Part shown: one piece after another, positions 1-12,162 of the stretch | Position numbering within the stretch: the first letter of the stretch is position 1 | Layout of the letters: every line of letters starts with the position of its first letter | Assembly: GCA_038502055.1 (NCBI GenBank) | Contig: JAXRKN010000038.1 | Span: 1,116,001-1,180,000 of the forward strand | DNA length: 64,000 nucleotides | From: Tanytarsus gracilentus | Taxonomy: Eukaryota > Arthropoda > Insecta > Diptera > Chironomidae | Reading direction: 5' to 3' | Made by a program: the position numbers and the translations under genes | The notes under the pieces: generated by a model | Told to the model about the DNA's origin: nothing | The model's database searches: none | What the model saw: only the letters and a program-made list of their open reading frames with translations

Positions 1-1535
1 TTGCAGCTGACACAAAAATTAAAATAAATGAGTTCGATAGATTTTAAACTTTAACCCTCAAAAAAAGTTTAAATGCATTAAATTTTTCCATGTTGCATTC
101 ATCCACAAAAAACACAAAAGATTCACGAAGAAATGTATTGAAAACTTTTCACATCATTTCTCTTTCTGATTTCATTCGAGAGTCCTAGCAACAAGTTTGT
201 TATAGCAAAAGCCTTTTAAGTGAGAACAGGAAAGTGATGAAAGCAGCAAAAAGTCTTCCTTCAACTAAAAGCTGTGTGGAGTAAAATTTTTATTCTACAC
301 ACCACATTGAAAATATATGCTCGGCACTTAGTTCACTCAACTCACACTCGACTTTTCCACTTCTTTGAAATGAAAACTTTTTCTATATCCATTTTTTATG
401 AATGTGCTTTGAAATATTTTGAAAGCTATAAAACAGCAAGTAAGCAGCAAAGATCAAACGCTGATGGCGTTTGCGATTTCGATTAAAGTGAAGACTGCCA
501 TTAGTAACAGATGTTAATGACGCCATAATCAAGTTTCAAGTGGAGAAAGAAAATGAGATTAAAGGCATGCCGAAGTAGGTGATGCGTGATTTCTAGCTTA
601 AACGCGCAAGCAAAATTCTGTATGAAGTTTTAAATTCACTCAGCAAAAGCACTCTTTCAAAGCGCTCAAGCATCGTTAAATGCAACAGTGAAGAGCTTTT
701 CATGCAGCTCACTTCCATCATTAAAAAAAGGGTGTATGTGAAATTGAATGGCAAAATCAAATGAGAGAAAAGTGCAATAAAAAAATAAAAGCGTGAGGTG
801 AGCGAGAAATGAGACAAAAATGGTAAAGTAAATCTCAAGGACTCTCATTTTGTCCGAAAAAAATAGTCTAGACTTTTACACGTACAACATTAGAATGTGA
901 TCTCATATTTCACTAGGGAAAAAATCTAAATCCCAAATCATATTAAATTATGCTAAACCATAATCCGTAACATAAGAAATGCAAAGAAGTTCTTTAAAAT
1001 ATGAAATTATGACGGAAGAGGAGTTAAAGATTTATGAGAAGCTCAAAGTTAGAAAGATATTCATAAAGATGGCTATAAAAACAAAAGGAATGCTGGGACT
1101 ACCTATTGCATGTGCCAATATTAATTTAAATGATTTAATAAATCTCACTCAATCTTTTTCTCTCATCACATTCGTCATTTTGAGCTTCCCGTGGCGTCGG
1201 AGGGCAAATTTGAATAATACGTGAACACTCACACCTTTTTTTAAATATGCAACACTCGACATTGCGAAGCTGCGCAAAAAATTGAATAAAAATATCGTCA
1301 GAAGACGGAAGCGAAAGGAGGAAAGAAGAATTGATTGCCGGTGTCATTTATCATCACAATAAAAATTTATGACTTTCACTTTAATGCGCTTTCGTGCCAA
1401 AAAAAGGTGACTTTCATTTTCCCCTTTTCTTCATAAATTTTTTATGTATTCATGGTTTGTTTAAGGTTTTGAGTGATGATGTGCTTTAAAGAAAAAAAAA
1501 TTGCAAAAAATTTTCATCGCTCAAAAAATAAATTT
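1..1535. other. Non-coding sequence downstream of the CAP genes
   Basis: AT-rich sequence with only short open frames of ordinary composition, such as 979-1224 on the plus strand. No splice-linked exons, repeats or RNA genes were recognised. It lies 3' of the minus-strand CAP gene. Confidence 0.5.
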
Positions 1536-1536
1536 T

Positions 1537-2414
1537 TTATTGTGTTTTAAAGTGAAATTTTCCACCCTTTCTCTTTAATTTTTTAGCTGGTGCTTGTTTT
1601 GGTAAATCAAATTTCTCGCGAGATGAGCAAAGACCTTTGTACTTTGGATGTGGTCCAGTTTTACAACCTGAGGCTGGACTTCCGACATCAAAAATTGATC
1701 GGTCAACTTCATTCGCAGAACTGTAATTACAGACCCAATATTGATAAATTTTATCACCGATTTTCCATTTCGAAGCGCAACAGCCAACAAAACATGTATC
1801 ATGCCAAACAACTTGAGTAAAATGTCCGATTGTTTCCATTGCACGTGGCATTTTGTTGATATGATCTTGAGTGCAAGATTTTTTCTCATCATACCACTTG
1901 CTCACACACTTTTGAATTGTTTCCATCACAGGAACTTCTTTAGTGCTGTATGTGTTATACAAATTTTGACCAACCTGACTGAACTCAATGGTGTTACGAC
2001 ATTTATCATGATTATCATGGCATAGCCAAACGTTAAAGCATGCAGTAAGTGCCAAGTTGTCATTCCATTTCTAGTGAAAAGAAAAATTAAATTGAATAAT
2101 TTCCAAAATTTGTGCTTTTTTACCATTTTGCAAAGTCGAGCCGCAGTTTTTCCATTCACAGCTTGACCGAAGGCCGTTGCATTTCTAGCGTTGTTATGCT
2201 CATCCAAAATTTTATTTTTTTCAGCCAAGTTAAGTGGAATAATTTGAACTTGCGGCCACTTGGCACATGCAACTGGGTCGAATTTTTTCGTGCTATTGCA
2301 TCCAATGTGAGGACCTTTATTGCAATTCAATTTTTCAGAATCACAAAATGGATCGATCAAAGCCGAAGAGGTGGCAACGTAACAAATTGCAAAGAAAAGT
2401 AATTTTAATGCCAT
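1537..2414 (-). CDS. Secreted CAP-domain protein, antigen 5-like (274 aa, two exons)
   Basis: Exon 1 is 2124-2414 and exon 2 is 1537-2070, joined across a 53-bp GT..AG intron in phase 0 that follows RLCKM. Residues 1-18 look like a signal peptide (MALKLLFF...). The mature N-terminus has the antigen-5 cysteine pattern and KGPHIGC. The CAP domain shows the first histidine in EHNNAR (H73), NHDKCRNT (117-124), GHFTQVVW (179-186, with H180) and YWVCNY. The last 20 or so residues form a basic Lys-rich tail. CAP proteins are extracellular; in insects they occur in haemolymph, saliva, gut and venom, and most have no proven biochemical activity. The neighbour upstream is a tandem paralogue with the same intron position. 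The start is the only ATG before the signal peptide. An AATAAA at 1536-1541 overlaps the stop codon. Confidence 0.93.
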
Positions 2415-2690
2415 TCTGAAAATGTTGAGATGTCTTCCGATACTAAACTAAATTTCTAAAAATTTTATCATTATTTTAAAGTTGCAAATTATTTGCACAG
2501 TTGATGAATTTCGTCATTAGCTATTAAAGTGAAGTATTTTAAATTTTTTAAGATAAAGAAAAGAGTTAAATAAACTCATCGAAGGTCTTTGTAAGATGAA
2601 ACAATTGTGAAATTGAAATATTGATGATTCAGCTGGCATTAATAAAAAATAATATTTTTTCACGCGAATTTGAAAATTTGAAATTTTCTT

Positions 2691-2696
2691 TTTATT
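2691..2696 (-). terminator. Polyadenylation signal AATAAA of the upstream CAP gene
   Basis: Minus-strand AATAAA lies 36 bases past the TAA of the 2732-3690 gene and before the next CAP gene, so the two genes probably make separate transcripts. Confidence 0.6.
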
Positions 2697-2731
2697 TAAT
2701 GCAAAAAATTGTATTTAAATTTAACATTTTT

Positions 2732-3690
2732 TTAGTGATAACGATGATGATAGGTGTGATGATAGCCGCCACCACCTTTGAGCTTCTTTCCACCTCTTGG
2801 AGCTTGAACTTCTTTAAATTTTCCAGCTTTAGTGCCGCCTTTACCTTTTTGAAGTTTATTATGTGAATTTTTAATAGGTGTTGAAATATCAAATTCTTCA
2901 TTTGATGCACAGAGTCCATTGTAATATTTATGAGGTCCTTCTTCACATTTCGATGCAGTTTCACCACGTTCAAAAATCGGCTGATCAACCATGTTAACAA
3001 AACTATAATTGCAAACCCAATATTGATAAGTTTTTGAACCAGAAACCCATTTAACAGCGCAACATCCGACAAAGCACGAATTGTCCTTCATCATTTGAGT
3101 GAAATGCCCGATATCATTAATTGATCTTGGAAGAGAATCGAAAATGTCCTTTGAACGAACCAATTGATATTCTTCATTCCATTTTCGAACAGCTTTTACG
3201 ATTGTGTCCATGACAGAAACTTTATCAGTGCTGTAAGTATTGTACAAGTTCTGACCAACATGACTAAAAGTTTCAGTATTTCTGCATTTATCGTGGTCAT
3301 CATAACACGCCCATACATTAAAGCAAGCAGTCAGAGCAAGTTCTTCATCCCATCCCTGATTTTAAGAAAGTTTAAAATATAAATAAAGATTAACGAAAAT
3401 TTTACCATTTTACAAAGACGAGTCGCTTTAACTCCTGGAATTGTTTCACCCCATGCAGTTGAGTTTCTTGCCGTGTTGTGCTCTTCAAGAATTTTATCAA
3501 TTTCTTCATCGCCAAGATTTATAAGCTCAATATTATCCCATTTTCGGCATGTCTTTGGGTCAAAGTCGTATTGACTGTCACAGCCGATATGAGGACCCTT
3601 TCTGCACTGCAAACCCTCCCAATCACAATAATCAACATCTCCATATGAAAATGCCACCAAAACAGCAGCGAAAAAGATTAGTTTAAACAT
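2732..3690 (-). CDS. Secreted CAP-domain protein, antigen 5-like, with Gly/His-rich tail (302 aa, two exons)
   Basis: Exon 1 is 3406-3690 and exon 2 is 2732-3355, joined across a 50-bp phase-0 intron after RLCKM, as in the downstream paralogue. The ATG at 3690 starts a signal peptide (MFKLIFFAAVLVAFSYG). A longer open frame upstream of it is probably 5' sequence, since a TATA box and initiator sit inside it. CAP marks: KGPHIGC, EHNTAR (H71), DHDKCRNT, GHFTQ (178-182, H179), YWVCNY. Odd points: the tryptophan that normally follows GHFTQ plus two residues is lysine here (K185), and the C-terminus carries a Gly/Lys-rich stretch ending in a His/Tyr-rich run that the paralogue lacks. An extracellular role is expected from the family; a specific function cannot be read from the sequence. 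Confidence 0.93.
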
Positions 3691-3715
3691 TTCTATTTGA
3701 AAGCTTTTATCAAAC

Positions 3716-3744
3716 TGAAAAGTTATACTAAGTGTGTTTTTATA
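3716..3744 (-). promoter_or_regulatory. TATA box and initiator of the 302-aa CAP gene
   Basis: Minus-strand TATAAAAA starts at 3744 and an arthropod-type initiator TCAGT lies at 3718-3714. The distance from the first T of TATA to the initiator A (3716) is 28 bases, the classical spacing. This predicts a 5' leader of about 26 bases before the ATG at 3690 and supports that start over the longer open frame. Confidence 0.65.
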
Positions 3745-6700
3745 TCTAGCTGATGCGGCAGAAAATATTTTCGCAGAAAGTTTATTCAGCTGATCGAGTC
3801 CGTCATCGATCGTATGATAAATTAGAAAGAAAGATCTCAATTTTAATTTTTAATGAGGAATTATTATTGTTTTTCGATAGAAGGATGAACTATTACTGAA
3901 TTTTAATTGAGTCATGAAAAGACATCTATCATATATTTGCTCAAGTGTCATTAATTATTGAGTTTTTAACTCGAATTTTATATAAATGAATCATCAAAGG
4001 CAATTCATCGAAAGAATGGAAATTTTTGAATTGTAAAAATATGAAAAATAAATTTCAGGAAATGTCACTTCATCTTTTGTACCACGCACGATAAATTTTC
4101 CATAAAAATAATATCATCCACTCGAAATTCAATCAGCTGATAAATGTCTATGCGACATGTGTGTGAGAAAAATTGAAGGTAAAAGATATGAACCATTGAC
4201 AGTTGATGAGCATCTTGTCAAAAGTGCGAGAAGCAAATGATGTGATTGAAAAATTTATCTTCTCTTTTTTGCCTATCATCTGACAGCGCCATGATAAATT
4301 TATGTCGATGATGTGCCTATGGCTTATGATGGCGGCAGGTGTTGCGAATGATAAAAATTGTGTAAATTTGTTAAGTAGAAGAAAATTGTGGTTGCTGAAG
4401 CTTTAAATAGACTCAATGATCTGTGAGCAAAAAATAATTTTTGAAAAGCTGCTTTAATTTTTTTTACTTGATGGATCGTTGAAATCAGCTATAGTTGATC
4501 GCTTTCTATATTTGTGTCACGCTTCACATCACTTTTCACACTTGTATTCCCACATGATGATGGGTGAATGCTATGTTGAAGGGTATATGTCTGTTTGTAT
4601 TTTTCTTGCTCTAATAATGTCAAAAAATTTATTGAAATATTTTAGGCCCATTTCAACCTTAATGTATTCCCTTTTTTTGAGAGGAGAGAGAGTAAAATTC
4701 CTTTCATGAAAATCTCCATTCATATCGTGTCATTCTTTTTCCTTTCGATTACCCACACAGCAGTTACTCTTTATTTCCTTCTCATGAGCACAAACATGTA
4801 GCTTGAAATTGAGACTTTTGTGCTTATCGGCAATAATAACCGCTTTGGGAATTTGCTATTTTCTCTCCCCCTGACACAAAGAGAATAATTTTGGATGTTG
4901 CCTATACGCAGTCAGACTCATTCATCATGTTGAGTGCGCTTTAACAAAATTATTTATCGTTCAATATTTAAAATATTCTACAAATTTATAATTAAAATAT
5001 TTACGTGAAACTCTTCTGAAAGCGATTCCAATTTAATATGGCAATTGCAAATATTTAAAGTGCACCCAAAAATTAATGCGAAAATGAAAATGTAATGAGG
5101 AACTGGGTTATTAAAACTGAGCCAGCGAAAATTATTTGCTTTTAATGAACAGCAACAGAATATGCAAATTTCGAAACAGCACCACAAGCGCATTATTGTA
5201 AGCCTTTCGGTAAATTCGAGCGATTAATTTGCGTTGAAATTATTTTCTATATAAAATTAATGTGGTTGGCTCTAATTGATAATTAGTTTAAATTAATTGC
5301 AAGAAATCGATTTGCTTTATGACAAATTTCAACTGTTCACTGATTTTATATTTTGAAAAAAGATGCACAGAGATTACAGCTGAGAAACTTCATCAAAGGA
5401 ACGGCATTAATTTCCATTTCATAAATTCAGTTTTAATGAGTAATTTTAATCCTCTTACAGCTAAAACCCAAAGGCATTCAAATGATTCTAAGAAAAATTA
5501 AAACGAGAAAATTCTCGTTAAATTTATTTTCTCTTGAAATAAGTTCAAAATATAAAAGAAATCTTGAGAAACATTTTTCATTTCCTTAGTGCACATTAGC
5601 CGCAACAAATTACGTCCGATAGCAAATTTCTTATTTAACTTATGTTCGCAATTCATTAGATGAAAATTTCATTTCGAGCGAAAGGTCTGTTAAAATATTA
5701 AATAATTGACCATCATTCACTCTTGTTGGGTGCGCGTTTGCACAGAAAAAAAACACTTAATGGCGTGAAGGAGCAGCAGAAACCTTTTACGTACATTGTG
5801 AGTGAGTGTAAAAGCAGACTACACGATGGAGATTTATTACCATGAGTAAGAAATAAAATCTGCAATAATTTTTTTTTATAATAACAAAAAAGAAATAAGA
5901 AATTTATTTCTAGTTAAGGTTTGTTTAAAAATAAATTAAAGTTTACGAAAAATTTTGCAACTAAACTTTTTTAAGAAACCACATTACTAATGGTTTACAC
6001 ATAAAAAGGACATTGGACGGAAGAGTAAGAAATGAAGAAGAATGACGAAGTCTCCATTAGCTTCACATAAATAAAATTTTCCAGCTTAGATTGGAGTTCT
6101 GCTTTTTACTTTTCGCTATGCAAGCTCTCATAGAACAATGTGCTTATAGCGTGTGGCAATTCTCCGCCTAATTGAATTCTTCCGTTTTTCTGCTACTTTT
6201 TTTCGCATATTCTCACACGCGAAGGAAGTTTATTAGGCAGAGAATTAATCCACATGTATTTATTCAGGATTTGCGAATTGATTAACTGCGCATTGAACAA
6301 GAAGTCGATTGAATGAAATATTATATTGTTATAGCCGGAAGTGGGCGGTAAAAAAGGAAAGAAATAAATATTAAGTGAAAATTTTACGACGCTGTGATTA
6401 TCTAGGTAACATTAAGTCTATGAGTAATGAAGCTTTATTTTCCTGGTAATTCTCACAAATTCTCATGAGAAATGCTATTTAGGTGAGAATTATGACCTTT
6501 AAATAATTTAAAGATATTATTTCTATGCCACAAATGAGCTTGAACTGAACAGAAAAATGGGGGCGTGAAATTTAGGTTTAAAAGTTGAATTTTTTTATAA
6601 AATTGTGTGAAAAAATTTCTTAATGAAAAATTAGTTTCAAACCCCTTTGAAAATCTCTTTTAAAGGCGGCTTTTATTGCTCCTCTCCTTCCTAGAGTCCC

Positions 6701-9700
6701 AAATGACACTCATTTTTCACATTTCTTTGCCCATTGCAAGGCTGGTTGTTGTGAGTAAATACACCCGCTTACGACTCTCTATCTCGACGGGTGTAAGACG
6801 ACGTCATTTTCCTCGTCTTGGGAGAAGCTTCCTAACTTTTTGTGCGAAAAAAGAGATGTTCAAGAAGAGAAAAATGCTACAGCAGCCAGTCATTCTCTTA
6901 AGAGGCCATAAATTACACAATGCTTTTACCGTTTACCGACATTAATTCAGAATAAAAGGAAGTGAGAGAGAAATGTGTCGTAATCAATCTTTATTGAAGA
7001 GAGAAAAATAAAAAACTTTTCTTTTATTTACACCGAGGATGATGATGATGATGCTCTCAACTTTTTTTTTATCATGAGCCCATGGAGTGCCTTTCAATTT
7101 ACTTATTTTAAGTATTTACATACTCAGAAGGGAAAACCCTAAAAATTATAATTTTTGGAGAGCTTTAAAAGATGAAATAAAATTTAAAAGTTTTATGTTT
7201 CATCATGAAATTACATCTACATTTTTTAAATCAAGCTACTTAATTTACGTAAAACTTACTATACTTCACATTATCCTCATAAACTTAGAAGAAACATACC
7301 TCAGATTACAAAAATTAAAATAATTTAAAAAACTTTTTCTTCGCTTGAGAAAATAAAAATTTATTCTTTCTTCAGACGCAAAAAGTTGTTGAAAATATTT
7401 TTCTTATTTAACTTTTTGCGCTGCGAAAATATTCAAAAATACACACACGTTGTCTTCTTTTCACGCTTTTGTCAGCAAGGAAGTGTATGACGTGAAATTT
7501 AAAATACAAGAAATGTTAACATAAACATTGGATTATGCGTTAATGCTTAACATGTTAGAAAAATTCTCCGTTTACACGAAACAAATTTATTTCGTTGTTA
7601 AAGGCTCATTTGTTCGCTCGATGAAAAAACGAAGGTAGAGAAAAGAAAATCGTTGTTAGTACACACAGTCATATTGTGTCTTTTATAATAGACGACGACG
7701 AGAAATTCAATGCAATATTTTTCAACTTTCCTCTCCATCTTATGAACGTGACTATGTGGAAGGAAAATTTAATATTAATTTATCTTTATTTTCACATATT
7801 TGCAACAGACATTAACATTATGTAAAGTGGAATGTTTTAAAGGGATAAACTTGAAGGCAAAAGACAAATATGTTCGCTAGAAAATGAAGACGAAGGGAGA
7901 GAGTGGAAAGGATGAAATCCTAAAGAGAATGGAAAACTTTTTTATGTGCTCATATGAAAATAAATCAAATTACTTGTAGAGAAAATGAAAAAGAACTTTA
8001 TGATTGAGATGCTGGTTTCTTGATGAGGATTTGTTGCCACAATTGAAAAATCTTTAAGAAAATTTAATTTCGAAACATACACATGAGAACTTTAAGATTA
8101 ATTAGCCACTTTTTCTGCTTTTGGTTAAATACATTTATTTTTATTAAATTCTTTCAAGTTTTATCGAAATATAATCTGTCACAGTCATCAAAAAATTTAA
8201 ATCGAAAAAAATTCCATGATGAGGGATGAAACCCCTTTTTATGATTTTTTACTGTTTTTACAGCATATGTGACAGTACAACACACACAGAATAAGTAACT
8301 GCTGCTACCCATGTTGCTAAAATAAACTTTTTCCCTAGCGATTCTCAGTTGCTGCATGAAAAACTTTGCATGTATGACGCAAAAATAACATCTTCATGTA
8401 AATACGGCGGCAGCAGCAAAAATAAAATCAAACTTTTTTCCACCCACCATGCAATCCTCCATCGTTTTAGTTTAAATGTAAATTGACATTAAAATGTAAC
8501 AGAATATTAAAAGTTTTTTCATAGCAGAGCGACATAAAGCTATTTGTGTACATGACTAGAAAGTTGAGGGTTGGTCAAAAAATATTTTGATATTTCAGGT
8601 GAATTTAAATAAAATTAAATATTTAATGCTATAGAAAACTTTTCGTTATCATAAAAGTCTAATTTAATAATCAAAATCATCCCAGATATGATTTGATTTT
8701 TCCTGTTTATTTTGTCGTAAGCACAAACCATTTGTTCATTGGATAAATTGTGCAAGGCAAACAATTGTGAAACTTTTAAATATGTTTGCAGCATTACTTT
8801 CTGCTTTGCATGCTCTCACAGAAAAAAAATTTGTTGAGCATGAAATTGAGTAGCGAGTGAGGAGAGAGGAGGAGTCAATATGGGTAGAACTGTGCGGTTA
8901 TACCCGAAACTATTTTCATTTTGCATGTGGAAACGTATAGAGAGAGAAGCTGATCTCAGAGCTTACGATATCAATTTTTGTGTTGAGAAAAATATCTAAA
9001 ATTACATAAAGGGATTGGAAGAGAAAGCAATAAACATGATCACAGGATCTATGCATGCATAACTTTCTCTTTTATAATGCTCTCACAAACCAACATCAGA
9101 GTACACCACATCATGCATGCATGTACGCCATGAGCCATGAGGATTCAGGAAAAGTTGAATGTAAATCTCACTGCATTTGGAATGATAATGAGGAGAAAAT
9201 CAGCATTGAAATTGGCAGCTTTGAAAATCCCACGAAAGCATGTTGAATGACTTTTTCATGTACGCTTTTAGAAGGGAATGGATGGCATTTCCGGATGAAG
9301 CCATTCTAGTGAAAAATGTTAGATGAAATTTTACTGAATATTGAAAATTGCTCGTTGACATTGTGACCTAGTTGGTGAATTTAATTTAATTTTGGTTGAC
9401 TCAAAAAATTTAATTTATTTTTATCATGCGCATGCTACGAAAATTTCTACTCTTTCAACAATGTCAATATCATCACATCCTCATAATTCATGTCTTAATC
9501 CTCGAGTGTTTGCTCAACATGAAATTTTTCGCTCTCTCTCTTAGATAATAAATGAAACTTTATGATCTAATGAAAATTTTTTTTGATGACAACACGTAAC
9601 ATCATGTTGAGATGAAAATGTGCGCACTCATGATGACAGGTAATATCATTTAAATTAATAAGAACGAATGTATGCTATTTGAGATTAATTTTATTGCATT

Positions 9701-10769
9701 ATATATCAATTGAGATGCAACTTGCTCTTGTGGAAAATCTTGACGATTATAATAGAGAGAAGTGACTTTCATCCCTTCCTGTATGCATACTTCCCTTTTT
9801 ATTAAGAAATCCTTCAGTTTATTAACGTAATGTTATACTTGCTCGCTATCTGTTATACATATTTTCCCCTTTGTATGTGGATGGGAAGTGAATTGAATGA
9901 AAAATTTAATGGCTTTTCCTTTTGGATATAGGGAGTTTGGATACTTAAGTACTTGAATGGCGCTTGAGAATTGAAAAGCTTTTTCTTATTCCCTCCCTCA
10001 TGGTCGCATGCATAGCTTCATAATTTATATCATTCACCTCTTCACCATCATCTCACATTCTTCCTTCCGAGCATCATCAGAAAGTTCACATTATGACATC
10101 TGATAGCTGTTATTGAGGAAAGGGGTTGAAAAATTTCTTTCTTTTTTGAATGGAAAATTTCACTCATGTGAGATTGTAAAAATAAGCGGAAGGGAACTGC
10201 TGCAGAAATTTATGTTCCATCGTTCTCTGCTTCACTCATCGGGAGTAATAAAAGTTTGTGCTGAATTTCACACGATTTTTTTTGTGCTCGCTTGCTGAAT
10301 TGAAAATTTTCTTTAGACAATCTGACGTCTGAATTATGAGCTACTCGTAGCATCATCGAAAGTCTTTTTATGCTTCACTAACATTTTAATAATTAAAAAA
10401 TGTTTAAAATTGAAAATGTCATCAACTAATGACACAAATAAAAAATTTTGATTTCATAACTTTAAATTTAATAATCTTGGAGTTTTTTTAGTTTTTATCT
10501 CGAGCCTCTCTTGCGTTTTTGATGTGTTTGTGGGTTGATGATTATAAATGATTAAACTGACATTCACATAAAATCCTAAACTCATTTTTTGGTTGCTTCT
10601 ATTCTTTCTTTTTTATGCAATGAACTGTTTATTTTTTACATTTTATTTCCCATTTTTGATTCAATGTCGTGAGAGTGATGAGGGTTGCATCGTGATAAGC
10701 AAAATATTACTTTCTCAAGCACTTTCACCTTGTGGTGGAATTTAGCCATGAAAGTGTAGAAATAAAGGT
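3745..10769. other. Long non-coding stretch
   Basis: About 7 kb of AT-rich sequence. Short open frames exist (for example 6676-6945 plus) but lack protein-family marks or splice partners. No repeats, tRNA or other RNA genes were recognised. Confidence 0.45.
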
Positions 10770-11154
10770 TTAATTGGTCGTAATAAAATTTAAAATATTA
10801 TTTTTCATTTTTACCAGTTAATCTTTTCATAAAACAATGTCGCGCTTCATCGCATTCACTCTTAATCATCTTCCCACTCATGTAATGAAATCATAAAATT
10901 TAATTTTGTTTCATATTATTTTGTCGTTGCTTTTGCTGGCGGCTCATTAATTAAAACTTGTCTCTCGCTAATTTTCGTGACGGTTAAGTAAGTTGTTATA
11001 AAAATTTAGCTTGTAAATATTCTTTTGAAAAATGTAACATGAAACTTCTGAATAATGAAATTATTTTTCGATTTCTTCTTAGCGTCACATCCTACTGATG
11101 ATGGGCTGATAGCGCTTCAGGGATATTTTGAAAAATTTATCATTTGTTGCTATA
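10770..11154 (+). repeat. Diverged non-coding duplication, copy A
   Basis: Copy A aligns in order with copy B (11625-12162). Shared blocks in order include CGTAATAAAA, GCGCTTCATCGCATTC (one mismatch in B at its start), TGCTGGCGG, ACTTGTCTCTCGCT, a 35-base block beginning ATGAAACTTCTGAATAATG, TAGCGTCAC followed by TCCTACTGA, AGCGCTTCAGGGAT, and a closing TTTATCAT..TTGTTGCT. No open frame is conserved. Confidence 0.85.
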
Positions 11155-11624
11155 GAAATTTATTCAAAGCTGTTGAGCAAATAATTGGGATATTTTTGAT
11201 AGGGTGCAAATTTTAATTTTGTTTTCTTACTAAACTTTGACCCTTTTTATTATGTCTCGAAAGTGCACTTAACATTCTTTAAATTTCACGATTTTTTCAT
11301 GAGCGCTTGATATCACCATCAACTATGTTTTCAGTTGGGTTTTATTAAAAAATCAAGATCGTAAGCCGTATGCCTGTTTGGCACTGTATCTCATTTTATC
11401 CATACAAAATAAATGTTCAACTTCAACGGTCATTCACCCATGAAACGAGTCTTGGCTAAAATTTGTAACTTATTTTTCCCATAAAGGTTTGACTGTCTTC
11501 TCTTTCAAATAAAATTTACTCCTTCCACAAATATGGCTTAACATTCGTGAGATATGATTTTCTCAATCGGCAATGAGCTCTAACTTTAACCCAGTCGATT
11601 TCTCACTTTGACCCTCGAAAAAGT

Positions 11625-12162
11625 TGATATTTGATCGTAATAAAACTGTTTTTACTCAAATTCAATTGAGATTTTTCTTAAATATTTTACCATTTGCCAT
11701 CGATTTTTCAAAAAATAATGTGGCGCTTCATCGCATTCCCAACTTCATGCTGGAATCGTTAATTTTTCCTTCCCTCATGGTCAATGAATTCTTTAAAAGA
11801 TCGGTTGATTTTTGTTTGTATTTTCAAAATTTTGTCGTATGCCATTCCAACAATTGCTGGCGGTTCTTTTCATTTGAAATTAAACACAACTTGTCTCTCG
11901 CTTGAACCCCTTCTTTCATAACGGTTAATTTAATATTTAGTTTTTATAAAAATAATTGTTTGAGGCTGTAAATCTATTAATTTCATGCAAAAATGTACAC
12001 ATGAAACTTCTGAATAATGAAATTATTTTTCGATGTAAAATCGTCATTAGCGTCACCTCCTACTGACTATATTAGGCACCTCCTGGGTTCACTTCCAGCG
12101 CTTCAGGGATTTTTTGCCTAAATTTTTTTTGTAATGTTTATCATGCTTGTTGCTGACTATAG
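11625..12162 (+). repeat. Diverged non-coding duplication, copy B
   Basis: Same orientation and block order as copy A, but longer, with extra sequence between shared blocks (for example after TCCTACTGA and near the end). The open frame at 11624-11905 lies in this copy but has no counterpart in copy A, so it is not taken as a gene. Confidence 0.85.

Noticed and set aside
1575..1892. 105-codon minus-strand frame inside the CAP gene
   Set aside because: It overlaps the conserved CAP exon in another frame.
1926..2123. Open frame of the first CAP exon continuing past RLCKM
   Set aside because: It runs through a GTAAAA..CACTAG intron; the CAP domain resumes in frame only after splicing to 2070.
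3691..3840. Upstream extension of the 302-aa CAP protein
   Set aside because: It would place about 50 residues before a clear signal peptide, and the TATA box and initiator lie within it.
6676..6945. 89-codon plus-strand frame
   Set aside because: No domain, signal peptide or splice partner was seen, and the composition matches the surrounding non-coding DNA.
11624..11905. 93-codon plus-strand frame
   Set aside because: It lies in duplication copy B, and the frame is not kept in copy A.
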